Source: Hoylesella nanceiensis DSM 19126 = JCM 15639 (lineage in GTDB: Bacteria > Bacteroidota > Bacteroidia > Bacteroidales > Bacteroidaceae). Taken from it: 64,000 nt of DNA. Positions 54,552 to 63,558 of the stretch are shown here, one piece after another. Location of the stretch: the NCBI RefSeq assembly GCF_000379965.1, contig NZ_KB904327.1, forward strand, positions 620,001 to 684,000. Reading direction: 5' to 3'. Both the position numbers and the translations under genes were made by a program. A model generated the notes under the pieces. The model was not told where the DNA came from. It saw nothing but the letters and a program-made list of their open reading frames with translations, and did not search any database. Each line of letters starts with the position of its first letter. The stretch's first letter is position 1.

Positions 54552-56762
54552 ATGATGCTTAAAGGAAAAATCTTGAAATCACTGCTCATTGCAGCATTAA
54601 CGTGCTTTAGTTGGCAAACATCTATGGGACAAAAGACATTTACATTGGAAGACCTTAATTACGGAGGAACGAACTTTTACAACATGAGAGTTCAAACTCG
54701 CTATACTAATTGGTGGGGAGATGAACTCATTAAAGGTGATGTTGAAGCTTGTTACCTTGTTAATAAACAAACAGGGAAAGAGCAAGTATTGTTCGAATTG
54801 AAAGATGTTAATGCCCTATTAGATAGCGACAAAAGCCATCAAGTACACCATTTGATGAGCTGTACTTTTCCTTATAGCAACAAAACTCTTGCATATATCG
54901 TAACAGGTAAGCAACATCTGCTCTATGATTGGACAAAGAAAAAGATTGAATGGATTCAAAATAAAGAAACAACCGATGTACAATCGTGGAACGCCCAGTC
55001 TCTTTCTACAGCCTATATCCTTAACAATAACCTTTTTGTTAGCGATAAAAAAGGCAATAAAACTCAATTAACTACCGACGGAAGTAGTGATATTGTATAT
55101 GGAAAAGCAGTGCACAGAGACGAATTTGGAATATATAAAGGTTTGTTTTGGAGTAATGATGGAGAGCAATTGGCATTCTATCGTATGGACCAAAGTATGG
55201 TAGAAACCTACCCACAAGTAAATGTTTTCACCCCAATAGCAACTCTTGAGCCCGACAAATATCCAATGGCTGGTCGCACAAGTCATAAGGTTACGGTTGG
55301 GATATATAACGCATCAACAGGCAAAACAATATATCTTGCAGTAGGAGATCCTACAAATCGCTACTTCACCAACATACAATGGAGTCCCGATAACAAGATT
55401 CTTTATCTCATTGAGTTGAACAGAAAGCAAACAAAAATGCAGTTAGATGCTTATGATGCTGCAACTGGTAAGAAGATAAAGACACTCTATACCGAAGAAA
55501 GTAACAAGTATGTACACCCTGTAACACCTATCACTTTCCTTCCATGGAATAAGAATCAATTCATTCTTCAAAGTGAAAAAGACGGCTATAACCACCTCTA
55601 TTTATTCAATACTAATGGTGAATTACAACGCCAAATCACTTCAGGTAAGTGGGTAGTGCTAGACCTTATGGGCTTTAACAGCAGTAAAAAATATGCTTAT
55701 ATCCTATCAACTGAATGCAATCCAATACAAAATAACATCTTTGCAGTGGATATAGCAAGTGGCAAACGCACTCTTCTCGATAACGGAAAGGGTTGTCATG
55801 CTAACACGTACGGTGAGAATAACAAACATCGTTTGGCTGTATCTGAGTCTGGAAAGTGGATTATTGATAATTATAGTGAACCACAAGTGCCTCGCAATAT
55901 CAATATCATCAACACCGAAAACAAAAAGACTTTAACTTGGTTTACAGCTCCAAACCCTTGGAAAGGCTACACTGTTCCTGAGTTTACTAGCGGTAGCATC
56001 AAGGCTGCAGATAACCAAACGGACCTTTATTACAGAATGGTTAAGCCTACAAACTTCGACCCTAACAAGAAATATCCAACGATAATATATGTTTATGGCG
56101 GTCCTGGTGTACGCAATGTAGAGGCTCGTTGGAACTATAGTAGCAGGGGTTGGGAAACCTATATGGCACAAAAAGGATACTTGTTGTTTATCTTAGACAA
56201 CAGAGGTTCAAGCGATAGAGGACTCGAATTCGAACAAGCTACTTTCCATAAGCTTGGAGTTGAAGAGATGAAAGACCAAATGAAGGGTGTCGACTTCTTA
56301 ACCTCTCTCCCCTATGTAGATAAGAATCGCATTGGAATTCACGGCTGGAGCTTTGGCGGTTTCATGACAACTAACCTCATAACTACCTACCCTGAGGTGT
56401 TTAAAGTAGGCGTTGCAGGTGGTCCAGTCATTAATTGGGAGTGGTATGAAGTGATGTATGGCGAGCGTTATATGGGCACTCCACAAGACAATAAGGAAGG
56501 TTATAACAACAGCAACCTATTGAATAAGGCTAAAAACCTTAAAGGTAAGCTTCAGATAATCATTGGTATGAACGACCCTGTTGTGGTTCCTCAACATGCA
56601 GAAAACTTCTTAAAGAGCTGTATTGACGCAGGAACTCAACCCGACTTCTTCATCTATCCAGGTGAAGGACATAACATGAGAGGTCATTCAAGCGTACATC
56701 TTCACGAGAGAATTACCCAATATTTTGAAGATTATCTCAAGCCTTTAAAAGCCAAAGAATAG
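54552..56762 (+). CDS. S9 family peptidase, dipeptidyl peptidase IV-like
   Basis: 736 aa exported serine peptidase. A signal peptide (about 1-26, cut near SMGQ) precedes an eight-bladed beta-propeller (about 60-470) and an alpha/beta-hydrolase domain with the complete triad Ser600 (GWSFGGF), Asp675 (GMNDPVV) and His707 (GEGHNM). The propeller contains the dipeptidyl-peptidase-like DEFGIYKGLFWS. It removes N-terminal dipeptides, in line with the peptide-fermenting life of oral Bacteroidetes. It follows the methyltransferase gene closely and precedes purD by 33 bp. Confidence 0.93.
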   Translation: MMLKGKILKSLLIAALTCFSWQTSMGQKTFTLEDLNYGGTNFYNMRVQTRYTNWWGDELIKGDVEACYLVNKQTGKEQVLFELKDVNALLDSDKSHQVHHLMSCTFPYSNKTLAYIVTGKQHLLYDWTKKKIEWIQNKETTDVQSWNAQSLSTAYILNNNLFVSDKKGNKTQLTTDGSSDIVYGKAVHRDEFGIYKGLFWSNDGEQLAFYRMDQSMVETYPQVNVFTPIATLEPDKYPMAGRTSHKVTVGIYNASTGKTIYLAVGDPTNRYFTNIQWSPDNKILYLIELNRKQTKMQLDAYDAATGKKIKTLYTEESNKYVHPVTPITFLPWNKNQFILQSEKDGYNHLYLFNTNGELQRQITSGKWVVLDLMGFNSSKKYAYILSTECNPIQNNIFAVDIASGKRTLLDNGKGCHANTYGENNKHRLAVSESGKWIIDNYSEPQVPRNINIINTENKKTLTWFTAPNPWKGYTVPEFTSGSIKAADNQTDLYYRMVKPTNFDPNKKYPTIIYVYGGPGVRNVEARWNYSSRGWETYMAQKGYLLFILDNRGSSDRGLEFEQATFHKLGVEEMKDQMKGVDFLTSLPYVDKNRIGIHGWSFGGFMTTNLITTYPEVFKVGVAGGPVINWEWYEVMYGERYMGTPQDNKEGYNNSNLLNKAKNLKGKLQIIIGMNDPVVVPQHAENFLKSCIDAGTQPDFFIYPGEGHNMRGHSSVHLHERITQYFEDYLKPLKAKE

Positions 56763-56795
56763 TAAACAACGAATAAATAATATATTGATCAGCAT

Positions 56796-58064
56796 ATGAA
56801 AATATTACTTTTAGGAAGCGGTGGACGTGAACATGCCTTAGCATGGAAGATTGCACAAAGTCCAAAAGTAGAACAATTGTTCATTGCTCCAGGCAATCCT
56901 GGAACTCAAAATGTAGGAACTAACGTTGCAATAGGCGTAAACGACTTCGATAAGATCAAAGCTTTCGCTCTCGAAAAGCAGATCGATATGATTGTAGTGG
57001 GACCTGAAGATCCACTCGTAAAGGGCATTTATGACATCTTTAAAAACGACCCTTCAACAAGTCATATCGCTATTGTTGGACCTTCAAAAGAAGGTGCTCA
57101 GCTCGAAGGTAGCAAAGATTTTGCTAAAGCTTTCATGCAACGTCACAACATACCAACAGCTCGTTACAAAACAGTTACAGCCGAAACACTTAACGAAGGT
57201 ATTGCTTTCTTAGAGTCATTAAAGGCTCCTTATGTTCTTAAAGCTGACGGATTGTGCGCAGGAAAAGGTGTTTTAATCCTTCCAACACTTGAAGAAGCCA
57301 AGAAAGAACTACAAGAAATGCTTGGCGGAATGTTTGGAAATGCCTCTGCCACCGTTGTTATTGAAGAGTTCTTAAGCGGTATTGAATGTTCTGTTTTTGT
57401 GCTTACAGATGGCAAGAACTATAAGATTCTTCCCGAAGCAAAAGACTATAAGCGTATTGGAGAAGGCGACACAGGCTTAAATACAGGTGGAATGGGTAGC
57501 GTAACTCCTGTGCCTTTTGCAACAAAAGAATGGATGCAGAAAGTTGACGAGCGCATTATTAAGCCTACAATAGAAGGACTTGCGAGCGAAAATATCACCT
57601 ATAAAGGATTCATTTTCTTTGGTCTTATCAATGTAGAGGGCAACCCTATGGTGATAGAATATAACTGTAGAATGGGTGATCCCGAAACTGAAAGCGTGAT
57701 GTTGCGCATTAAGAGCGACCTTGTTGATTTGCTCGAAGGTGTTGCAAACGAAAATATTGAAACCAAAGAGATTGTTTTCGACGAGCGTTCTGCAGTGTGC
57801 GTAATGCTTGTTAGTGGCGGTTATCCTGGCAATTATGATAAAGGATTCGTTATCAATAACATTGAAAAGGTGGAAGATAGCGTTGTTTTCCATGCAGGAA
57901 CTACCACAAACAACAACGAAATTGTTACCAGTGGAGGACGTGTTATTGCTGTTTCTTCATACGGACAAGATAAGAACGAAGCTTTAAACAAGAGCTTTAA
58001 GGCTGCCAATACCATTACTTTTGAAGGCAAATACTTTAGAAGTGACATAGGAAAAGACTTATAG
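56796..58064 (+). CDS. purD: phosphoribosylamine-glycine ligase
   Basis: 422 aa ATP-grasp enzyme, the second step of purine synthesis (phosphoribosylamine plus glycine to GAR). The start [15 protein letters not shown], the [15 protein letters not shown]-binding loop and YNCRMGDPE near 290 are family hallmarks. Length is normal and it is complete. The gene after it begins two bases past the stop, so it is cotranscribed with two membrane-protein genes of unrelated function. Confidence 0.97.
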   Translation: MKILLLGSGGREHALAWKIAQSPKVEQLFIAPGNPGTQNVGTNVAIGVNDFDKIKAFALEKQIDMIVVGPEDPLVKGIYDIFKNDPSTSHIAIVGPSKEGAQLEGSKDFAKAFMQRHNIPTARYKTVTAETLNEGIAFLESLKAPYVLKADGLCAGKGVLILPTLEEAKKELQEMLGGMFGNASATVVIEEFLSGIECSVFVLTDGKNYKILPEAKDYKRIGEGDTGLNTGGMGSVTPVPFATKEWMQKVDERIIKPTIEGLASENITYKGFIFFGLINVEGNPMVIEYNCRMGDPETESVMLRIKSDLVDLLEGVANENIETKEIVFDERSAVCVMLVSGGYPGNYDKGFVINNIEKVEDSVVFHAGTTTNNNEIVTSGGRVIAVSSYGQDKNEALNKSFKAANTITFEGKYFRSDIGKDL

Positions 58065-58065
58065 A

Positions 58066-58995
58066 ATGGCAATAAGAAGATTACAAAACAAAATTGCAAA
58101 CAACCGATTGTCGTTATTGTTCACGGCTCTTTATGCCCTCGCAATAACGCTTCCAACAGCCATAACAACAGGAACGATATGGGTGCAGCTAGCCATTATA
58201 GCTGCATCTACCTTGTTAATGGTTGAGCTCAACAATGCTTATGCTTTGATAAGAGAGTTTAGTAGGATGGTGTCGTGCAGCTTTTTGATACTCACCATTG
58301 CTCACTTTCAACTCATCTACTCTTTAGAAGGAAGCATTGTGCAAATTTGTTTTATCTTCTTTTACCTCTTTCTCTTCCGTTCCTATCAAAATAAAAGATC
58401 GCCTGGGTGGGTCTTTTATGCCTTTATGTCATTGGGAATAGCAGGAATATTCTTTCCACAAATCGTATTTTTAGTACCTCTTTTGTGGATAATCCTTTTC
58501 TCTAAAGTACTTGCAGGCAGTATAAAAACACTCACAGCATCAATATTAGGCTACCTAACTCCTTATTGGATTATAGGCGGTTACTTGGTTTATAAAGACG
58601 AGTTATCGGTTGGCTACGATTATATTGCACAGCTAACACAATTCGAACCCATCTGCATTTATAATCAGATAGAGTTTAAAGCCTATCTATTCTTTGGATT
58701 CTTAATGCTTTTAACCTTAGTAGGAACCATTCATTTCCTACGCAACAGCTTCCTCGACAAAATCAAAACACGAATGATTTACGAAGCATTGATGGTTATA
58801 AACATTGGTTGTATTGTGTTTCTTATACTGCAACCACAGCATTATTCATTCCTCATTCGACTCATTATCGTTAATACATCGCCTTTTATTGGGCATTTTA
58901 TCACACTCACTCGCACTCGTTTAACCAATATAACATTTATTGTTTTCACTCTCAGTGCAGTGGCATTAACTCTTTATACTTTATGGATGCCATAA
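58066..58995 (+). CDS. polytopic membrane protein of unknown function
   Basis: 309 aa, mostly hydrophobic with about ten predicted helices, short basic N terminus (MAIRRLQNKIANNR). No transport or enzyme motif is visible. It begins two bases after purD and overlaps the next gene by 13 bp, so translation is coupled to both. It may belong to a Bacteroidetes-specific family of undetermined function. Confidence 0.72.
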   Translation: MAIRRLQNKIANNRLSLLFTALYALAITLPTAITTGTIWVQLAIIAASTLLMVELNNAYALIREFSRMVSCSFLILTIAHFQLIYSLEGSIVQICFIFFYLFLFRSYQNKRSPGWVFYAFMSLGIAGIFFPQIVFLVPLLWIILFSKVLAGSIKTLTASILGYLTPYWIIGGYLVYKDELSVGYDYIAQLTQFEPICIYNQIEFKAYLFFGFLMLLTLVGTIHFLRNSFLDKIKTRMIYEALMVINIGCIVFLILQPQHYSFLIRLIIVNTSPFIGHFITLTRTRLTNITFIVFTLSAVALTLYTLWMP

Positions 58996-59435
58996 CAGAT
59001 CTTCTCGTAAACTATGGTTATTGGGGCATGCTTCTTTCAGCTTTTCTTGCTGGAAGCTTCCTACCTTTTAGTAGTGAAGCCGTTATGGTGGCTCTTCTTG
59101 CAGCTAAGTTAGACTCTTGGCAGCTCATCATCTACGCAACAATCGGAAACGTCTTAGGTGGAATGTTTAACTATTGGTTAGGCACTTTCGGTAGAATAGA
59201 CTGGATTGAGAAGTATTTACACGTTAAAGAAGAGAAGCTTAAACGCACCCAACGCTTTATGGAAGGACGTGGAGCATGGATGGGTTTCTTTGCATTTGTA
59301 CCCATTGTTGGTAGCGCAATTACCATTGTTTTAGGCTTAACACGTGCCAATATACCCATTTCTGTAACCTCAATAACAGTAGGAAAGTTCCTACGTTATG
59401 TACTTTTAGTTTATGGTGCAAGCCTATTTTTTTAA
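58983..59435 (+). CDS. YqaA-family small DedA-like membrane protein
   Basis: 150 aa, four or so hydrophobic helices with the family features GYWGMLLSAFLAGSFLPF, SEAVMVALL, IGNVLGGMFNYWLG and FFAFVPIVGSAITIVLG. The DedA/YqaA group has been linked to lipid flipping and membrane potential, but a specific role is not established. It overlaps the previous gene by 13 bp and the next start is 5 bp on, so all are one transcript. Confidence 0.85.
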   Translation: MDAITDLLVNYGYWGMLLSAFLAGSFLPFSSEAVMVALLAAKLDSWQLIIYATIGNVLGGMFNYWLGTFGRIDWIEKYLHVKEEKLKRTQRFMEGRGAWMGFFAFVPIVGSAITIVLGLTRANIPISVTSITVGKFLRYVLLVYGASLFF

Positions 59436-59439
59436 GAAT

Positions 59440-60270
59440 ATGAAAAGAACTTTCTTTTATTTACTGATATGTTTAATGGCTTTTTCTGCCTGCAAACAAA
59501 ACAAAACACAAGACTCTTCGCTCGTATTTGTAACCATCGAGCCTTTAAAATACTTCGCTAATGAAATAGGTGGAGATAAGTTTAAGGTAGAAACAATGGT
59601 TCCCAAAGGCGGAAATCCTGAGACTTACGAACCTACAGCGAAGCAAATGATGCGTCTTTCGCAATGTCCTATCTTTATTAAGGTGGGCAATATTGGTTTT
59701 GAAAGAACATGGAACGAACGACTACATCAAAGTGCTCCTAACACAATGTTCATAGATTCATCTGAAGGAATCAGTCCAATTGAATCGTCAGAGCATGTAG
59801 ACGACCCACACACATGGATGAGTTGCGACAATGCTATCGTTATAGCACGACACATTTGCAATGCTTTTAAACAACAAAAGCCTGCCGACAGCACCTATTT
59901 CAATCAGAATTTAAATCGTTTCATTGCCAAGGTCAATCTAACTGATCAAGCAATTAAGGGAATGTTGTATAAGAGTAACACCAAAGCATTTTTGATATAC
60001 CACCCCACCCTCACCTATTTTGCGCACAACTATCAGCTCATTCAAATTCCAGTTGAGGAGGAAGGACGTGAGCCAAGCGCAGCACAATTAAAGCAAACGA
60101 TTGTCTTTGCCAAGAAGAACAACACAAAGATTATGTTTGTTCAGAAAGAGTTTGCCAACAGAAACACTCAAGTTGTGGCTGAGGGAGCAGGCGTTAAACA
60201 AGTGGATATCAACCCACTGAGCTATCAATGGCACGACGAAATGATGAAGATTGCAAAGGCTTTACAATAG
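59440..60270 (+). CDS. ZnuA-like metal-binding lipoprotein of an ABC importer
   Basis: 276 aa from the ATG at 59440; an upstream in-frame GTG-type start at 59413 would overlap the YqaA gene. A lipobox ends at LMAFSAC. This is a cluster 9 (ZnuA/TroA) solute-binding protein: FVTIEPLKYF, PKGGNPETYEPT, DDPHTWMSC, YHPTLTYFAH and VDINPL. The canonical first His ligand (PHxYEP in ZnuA) is Glu here, while the second (DPHTW) and third (YHPTL) are kept, so the metal could be zinc or manganese. Coupled to the ATPase gene downstream. Confidence 0.86.
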   Translation: MKRTFFYLLICLMAFSACKQNKTQDSSLVFVTIEPLKYFANEIGGDKFKVETMVPKGGNPETYEPTAKQMMRLSQCPIFIKVGNIGFERTWNERLHQSAPNTMFIDSSEGISPIESSEHVDDPHTWMSCDNAIVIARHICNAFKQQKPADSTYFNQNLNRFIAKVNLTDQAIKGMLYKSNTKAFLIYHPTLTYFAHNYQLIQIPVEEEGREPSAAQLKQTIVFAKKNNTKIMFVQKEFANRNTQVVAEGAGVKQVDINPLSYQWHDEMMKIAKALQ

Positions 60271-60319
60271 AATTTCCTTGCAAACGAAGATTTCTCACAA
60301 CATAAGAAAGGGAGAACAG

Positions 60320-61075
60320 ATGACACCTATCATTGAAATAAAAGATTTATCGGCTGGTTATAACGGCAAGACTATCATCGAAAACATATCGCTCACTGTT
60401 TTTGAGAACGACTTTTTGGGTATTATTGGACCCAATGGAGGCGGAAAGACAACACTTCTTCGCACCATTCTTGGTCTACTAAAACCCTATAAAGGCACCA
60501 TATCATTTTTCGACAATGGCGTTCCTTGCGATAACATTGCAATAGGTTATCTTCCTCAATATAGTAAGATAGATAAAGAATTCCCTATCTCTGTGTACGA
60601 AGTGGTGCTCTCTGGACTTAGTAAGAACAAACCTCTTTTTAGATCATACACTAAAGGACAACACGAACAAGTGAAGCAAACGCTTGAAGAAATGCAGCTA
60701 ATGCCTTTCGCACAACGCCCTATTGAAGCTTTAAGCGGAGGTCAGTTGCAACGTGTTCTACTTGCCCGTGCCATTGTTTCAAAGCCTAAATTACTGGTAT
60801 TAGACGAGCCAAACACTTACATAGACCGACGTTTTCAAGACCAAATGTATGAGATGTTGAACAATATCAATAAGCATTGTTCCATCGTTATGACTAACCA
60901 CGACATTGGAACGATTCTACAAAATGTCAAAAATATCGCTTGCATGAACAAGCACTTACACTACCATTCTAACACTGAAGTACCCGAAGAATGGATTGAA
61001 GAACACTTTGGTTGCCCAATAGAAATGGTTGCTCATGGAGATATCCCACACCGAGTACTTAAAAACCACAAATAA
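60320..61075 (+). CDS. ZnuC-like metal ABC transporter ATPase
   Basis: 251 aa from the ATG at 60320 (preceded by GGGAGAAC, a rare visible ribosome-binding site); a longer frame from 60251 overlaps the previous gene. Walker A GPNGGGKTT, signature LSGGQLQRV, Walker B LLVLDEPN and H-loop NHD are complete. It pairs with the ZnuA-like gene. The expected membrane permease (ZnuB) is not encoded next to it: repeat array K and a convergent gene follow. Confidence 0.9.
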   Translation: MTPIIEIKDLSAGYNGKTIIENISLTVFENDFLGIIGPNGGGKTTLLRTILGLLKPYKGTISFFDNGVPCDNIAIGYLPQYSKIDKEFPISVYEVVLSGLSKNKPLFRSYTKGQHEQVKQTLEEMQLMPFAQRPIEALSGGQLQRVLLARAIVSKPKLLVLDEPNTYIDRRFQDQMYEMLNNINKHCSIVMTNHDIGTILQNVKNIACMNKHLHYHSNTEVPEEWIEEHFGCPIEMVAHGDIPHRVLKNHK

Positions 61076-61085
61076 GTTTCGGAAC

Positions 61086-61173
61086 AAAAGCAGTGATATT
61101 GCAACCTAATAGCAATGTTATTATAAAGCAAAAGCAATGTTTTTAGCCTCTAAAAACATTGCTTTTATATTTA
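61086..61173 (+). repeat. 22-bp-period palindromic repeat array K (4 units)
   Basis: Units at 61086, 61108, 61130 and 61152, exactly 22 bp each, 88 bp total, beginning AAAAGC, AATAGC, AAAAGC and AAAAAC. In the convergent spacer between the ZnuC-like and DUF4112 genes. Confidence 0.86.
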
Positions 61174-61261
61174 CATATCAATATGTCTTCGTTTTAAAGT
61201 CTTTCTACGACTCTCCTATTTAAATAAAAAAGAGAGATATTGTAACTTACTTATTTTATCT

Positions 61262-61747
61262 TTACATTCCACTCAAAAGAAACGAAAGTAGCCATGCTGT
61301 GAGTTTAAAGACCACCATTAACAGAGCTGCAATTGCTACAATGAGTGCCAATATGGTTAAAGCTGCTTTCCAGGCTTCACGTTTCACCTTACTAATGATA
61401 AAGGCATCGTTATTTATAAAGCCATCAATAAGTATCATATTCCGCTTATTCGACTGATGAAGGAAGTCAATTACATCTCCAATAAAGAAGGGCAAAAGTC
61501 CTAAGAAGATATCACGCAAAGCGTTATTTATGATGGCAAGCGTCAAAGGAAAAGAGCGCAATTTTACTGAACTGAAGTATATGTGCACGCAAGAGAACAT
61601 GGCTGCCACCACATCTCCAATTCCATAAGGTAAAAAACCTATCACTCCATCTAAATAATACTTATCGAGTACTACCGATATTCTTTTCATTAAAAGATAA
61701 AGAGAACTGCTTTTAAGGCGTTCTTTCCTCATTTCTGCACTGTTCAT
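61262..61747 (-). CDS. DUF4112 membrane protein
   Basis: 161 aa, two to three hydrophobic segments. The DUF4112 pattern is clear: DGVIGFLPYGIGDVV near residue 33 and LGLLPFFIGDVIDFLHQSNKRN near 95. Function unknown. The first start overlaps queG by 35 bp; the ATG at 61690 (MKRISVVLDKY) would avoid the overlap and fits the family better, so the true protein may be 142 aa. Third gene of a minus-strand unit with the deacetylase and queG genes. Confidence 0.78.
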   Translation of the reverse strand: MNSAEMRKERLKSSSLYLLMKRISVVLDKYYLDGVIGFLPYGIGDVVAAMFSCVHIYFSSVKLRSFPLTLAIINNALRDIFLGLLPFFIGDVIDFLHQSNKRNMILIDGFINNDAFIISKVKREAWKAALTILALIVAIAALLMVVFKLTAWLLSFLLSGM

Positions 61748-62699
61748 ATTGCTCTATTGTTTTGATGTTTCGCATTAAACCTGAATATTTTGCACGTTTA
61801 ACGGCACTTCCTTTAAATAACTTTTGATATTGTTCTATCGTTAAATTGCTCCAACTCTCTTTGGTCATTGTCAACAATTCTGCTTTAGGATAAAATTCTT
61901 CTATTGTTGTTGGCGTGCTTTTTCTATTCCATGGACACACTCGCAGACAGATATCACACCCATAGATATTGTTAGAAAGCTTAGAGGCAACCTCTGTTGA
62001 GATATCATTTCGATTTTCTATGGTTTGATAAGAGATGCAAAGAGCAGCATCCATTTCAGTATTTTCCTTGATAGCTTTAGTGGGACAAGCGTCTAAACAC
62101 AATCGACATCGTCCACATTTGCTTTCCATTGGCTCGTCATACTCTAACTCTACATCTAAGAATAGTTCTGCAAGGAAAAACATGCTACCAGCCTTTGGAA
62201 TGATGAGTTGGCGATTTTTACCAATCCAACCCAAGCCTGCTTTAGCTGCCCAATAACGTTCTAGCACAGGAGCTGTGTCGCAAAAGATTCTAAATCGAGG
62301 GTGTTCTGTTTGCAAAATTGGCTCACCTTCGGGCTCTGCAGGAACGAAATGAAGATTAGAAGCCAGCTGACGTAGCTTTGCTTTCACCACATCATGGTAG
62401 TCGAGTCCATAGGCATAAGCAGCCAACTGATACTCGTCTTCAGGAATAAAAGAATGAGGCGTGTAATTAATAGCAAACGAAACGATACTTTTTAAGCCTG
62501 GCATAAGTAGTCGAGGATCAAGTCGTTTCTCGGTATTGTTGTTCATATACTCCATACCTGCATACTTCTTATCCCCTAACCAACTACGAACATGCTCTTG
62601 AGTAGCTTCATCTACTCGTTCAGCTCGTGCTATTCCACAGGCAAAAAAACCAAGACGTTGTGCCTCGGCTTTGATATCATTCGAAAGTTTTAAATTCAT
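61713..62699 (-). CDS. queG: epoxyqueuosine reductase
   Basis: 328 aa iron-sulfur and cobalamin enzyme that reduces epoxyqueuosine to queuosine in tRNA, the last step after Tgt and QueA. Signatures include GFFACGIAR at the N terminus, YHDVVKAKLRQLA, GWIGKNRQL and two [4Fe-4S] motifs, CGRCRLCLDACPTKAI and GCDICLRVCPWN. It overlaps the deacetylase gene by 23 bp and DUF4112 by 35 bp. Together with tgt it shows that the organism makes queuosine. Confidence 0.95.
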   Translation of the reverse strand: MNLKLSNDIKAEAQRLGFFACGIARAERVDEATQEHVRSWLGDKKYAGMEYMNNNTEKRLDPRLLMPGLKSIVSFAINYTPHSFIPEDEYQLAAYAYGLDYHDVVKAKLRQLASNLHFVPAEPEGEPILQTEHPRFRIFCDTAPVLERYWAAKAGLGWIGKNRQLIIPKAGSMFFLAELFLDVELEYDEPMESKCGRCRLCLDACPTKAIKENTEMDAALCISYQTIENRNDISTEVASKLSNNIYGCDICLRVCPWNRKSTPTTIEEFYPKAELLTMTKESWSNLTIEQYQKLFKGSAVKRAKYSGLMRNIKTIEQYEQCRNEERTP

Positions 62700-63288
62700 A
62701 TCCTTGTGCCTTCAACCACTTTATAGCTTCGGGTAAAGCATATTTTAATTTCTCAATACTTTTCAAAGAGTCATGAAAAGTAATGATAGAGCCGTTTCGA
62801 GCATATCGTTTTACATTGAGAAGAACGTCTTCTGCGGTCATCCATTTTGAATAATCACGAGTTACAAGGTCCCACATCACAATGCGATATTTACGTCCTA
62901 ACCATGCATATTGGGTTAGTTTCATCCAACCATGTGGTGGTCTGAATAGGTGTGAACGTATATATGCGTTAGCCTTTTCGGTGTTGTAACTATACTCTTT
63001 GATCGAATGTCGGAACCCACTTATATGATTATAGGTGTGATTTCCTACCTGATGTCCTTCAGAAATAATTCTATCATACAGCTCTGGGTGCTTTCTTACG
63101 TTGTCGCCAACCATAAAGAAAGTAGCCTTAACCCCTTCTTCTTTCAGAATATCGAGTATAAAAGGAGTAGCTTCTGGTATGGGGCCATCGTCAAATGTCA
63201 AATAAACTGCATGCTCGTGCTTGTTCATTCGCCATGTTGCACGTGGATAAATCCACCTTAACCATTTTGCTGGCTGTTCTATAAACAT
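62677..63288 (-). CDS. polysaccharide deacetylase (NodB domain)
   Basis: 203 aa CE4-type deacetylase. Motif 1 is LTFDDGP (catalytic Asp and metal Asp), motif 2 HQVGNHTYNH (metal His pair), motif 3 RPPHGW, and later MWDLVTRDYSKW. The set is complete. A short hydrophobic start (WLRWIYPRATW) gives no clear signal peptide. Substrate, possibly peptidoglycan or a surface glycan, is not determined. It is the first gene of the unit with queG and DUF4112. Confidence 0.9.
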   Translation of the reverse strand: MFIEQPAKWLRWIYPRATWRMNKHEHAVYLTFDDGPIPEATPFILDILKEEGVKATFFMVGDNVRKHPELYDRIISEGHQVGNHTYNHISGFRHSIKEYSYNTEKANAYIRSHLFRPPHGWMKLTQYAWLGRKYRIVMWDLVTRDYSKWMTAEDVLLNVKRYARNGSIITFHDSLKSIEKLKYALPEAIKWLKAQGYEFKTFE

Positions 63289-63479
63289 ATATAATTATTT
63301 CTTGCTTTCTTGTTTTAGTACAACTCAAAGAATAAGATTTAGTACTAAAGCATTACGCCCTTTAGGGCAGAATGATGATTGTATCACTTTTAAGATTACA
63401 CCCATTTATATATAGGCTATCTCATTTCAACATTCACCTTGTATATACTAAAACCTAACTTGTTATTCCTGAGTATAAA

Positions 63480-63548
63480 AAGGTTGGTGATTCTAACAAG
63501 AAGGCTATTCTTTTGAGATACAAAGAACAACAACTTCGTGTTAGAATC
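63480..63548 (-). terminator. possible terminator of the DUF2723-type gene
   Basis: GATTCTAACA (63489-63498) pairs with TGTTAGAATC (63539-63548) plus an AGAAG/CTTC extension; on the minus strand it is followed by CCTTTTT. The loop is about 30 nt. Confidence 0.5.
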
Positions 63549-63558
63549 ATCAACTATA

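Noticed and set aside
8102-61173. The 22-bp arrays as simple tandem terminators
   Set aside because: The dyad core would give only weak hairpins with 3-nt loops, arrays also occur in divergent spacers (A, F, J), and separate strong terminators stand next to several of them (B, E, H, I).
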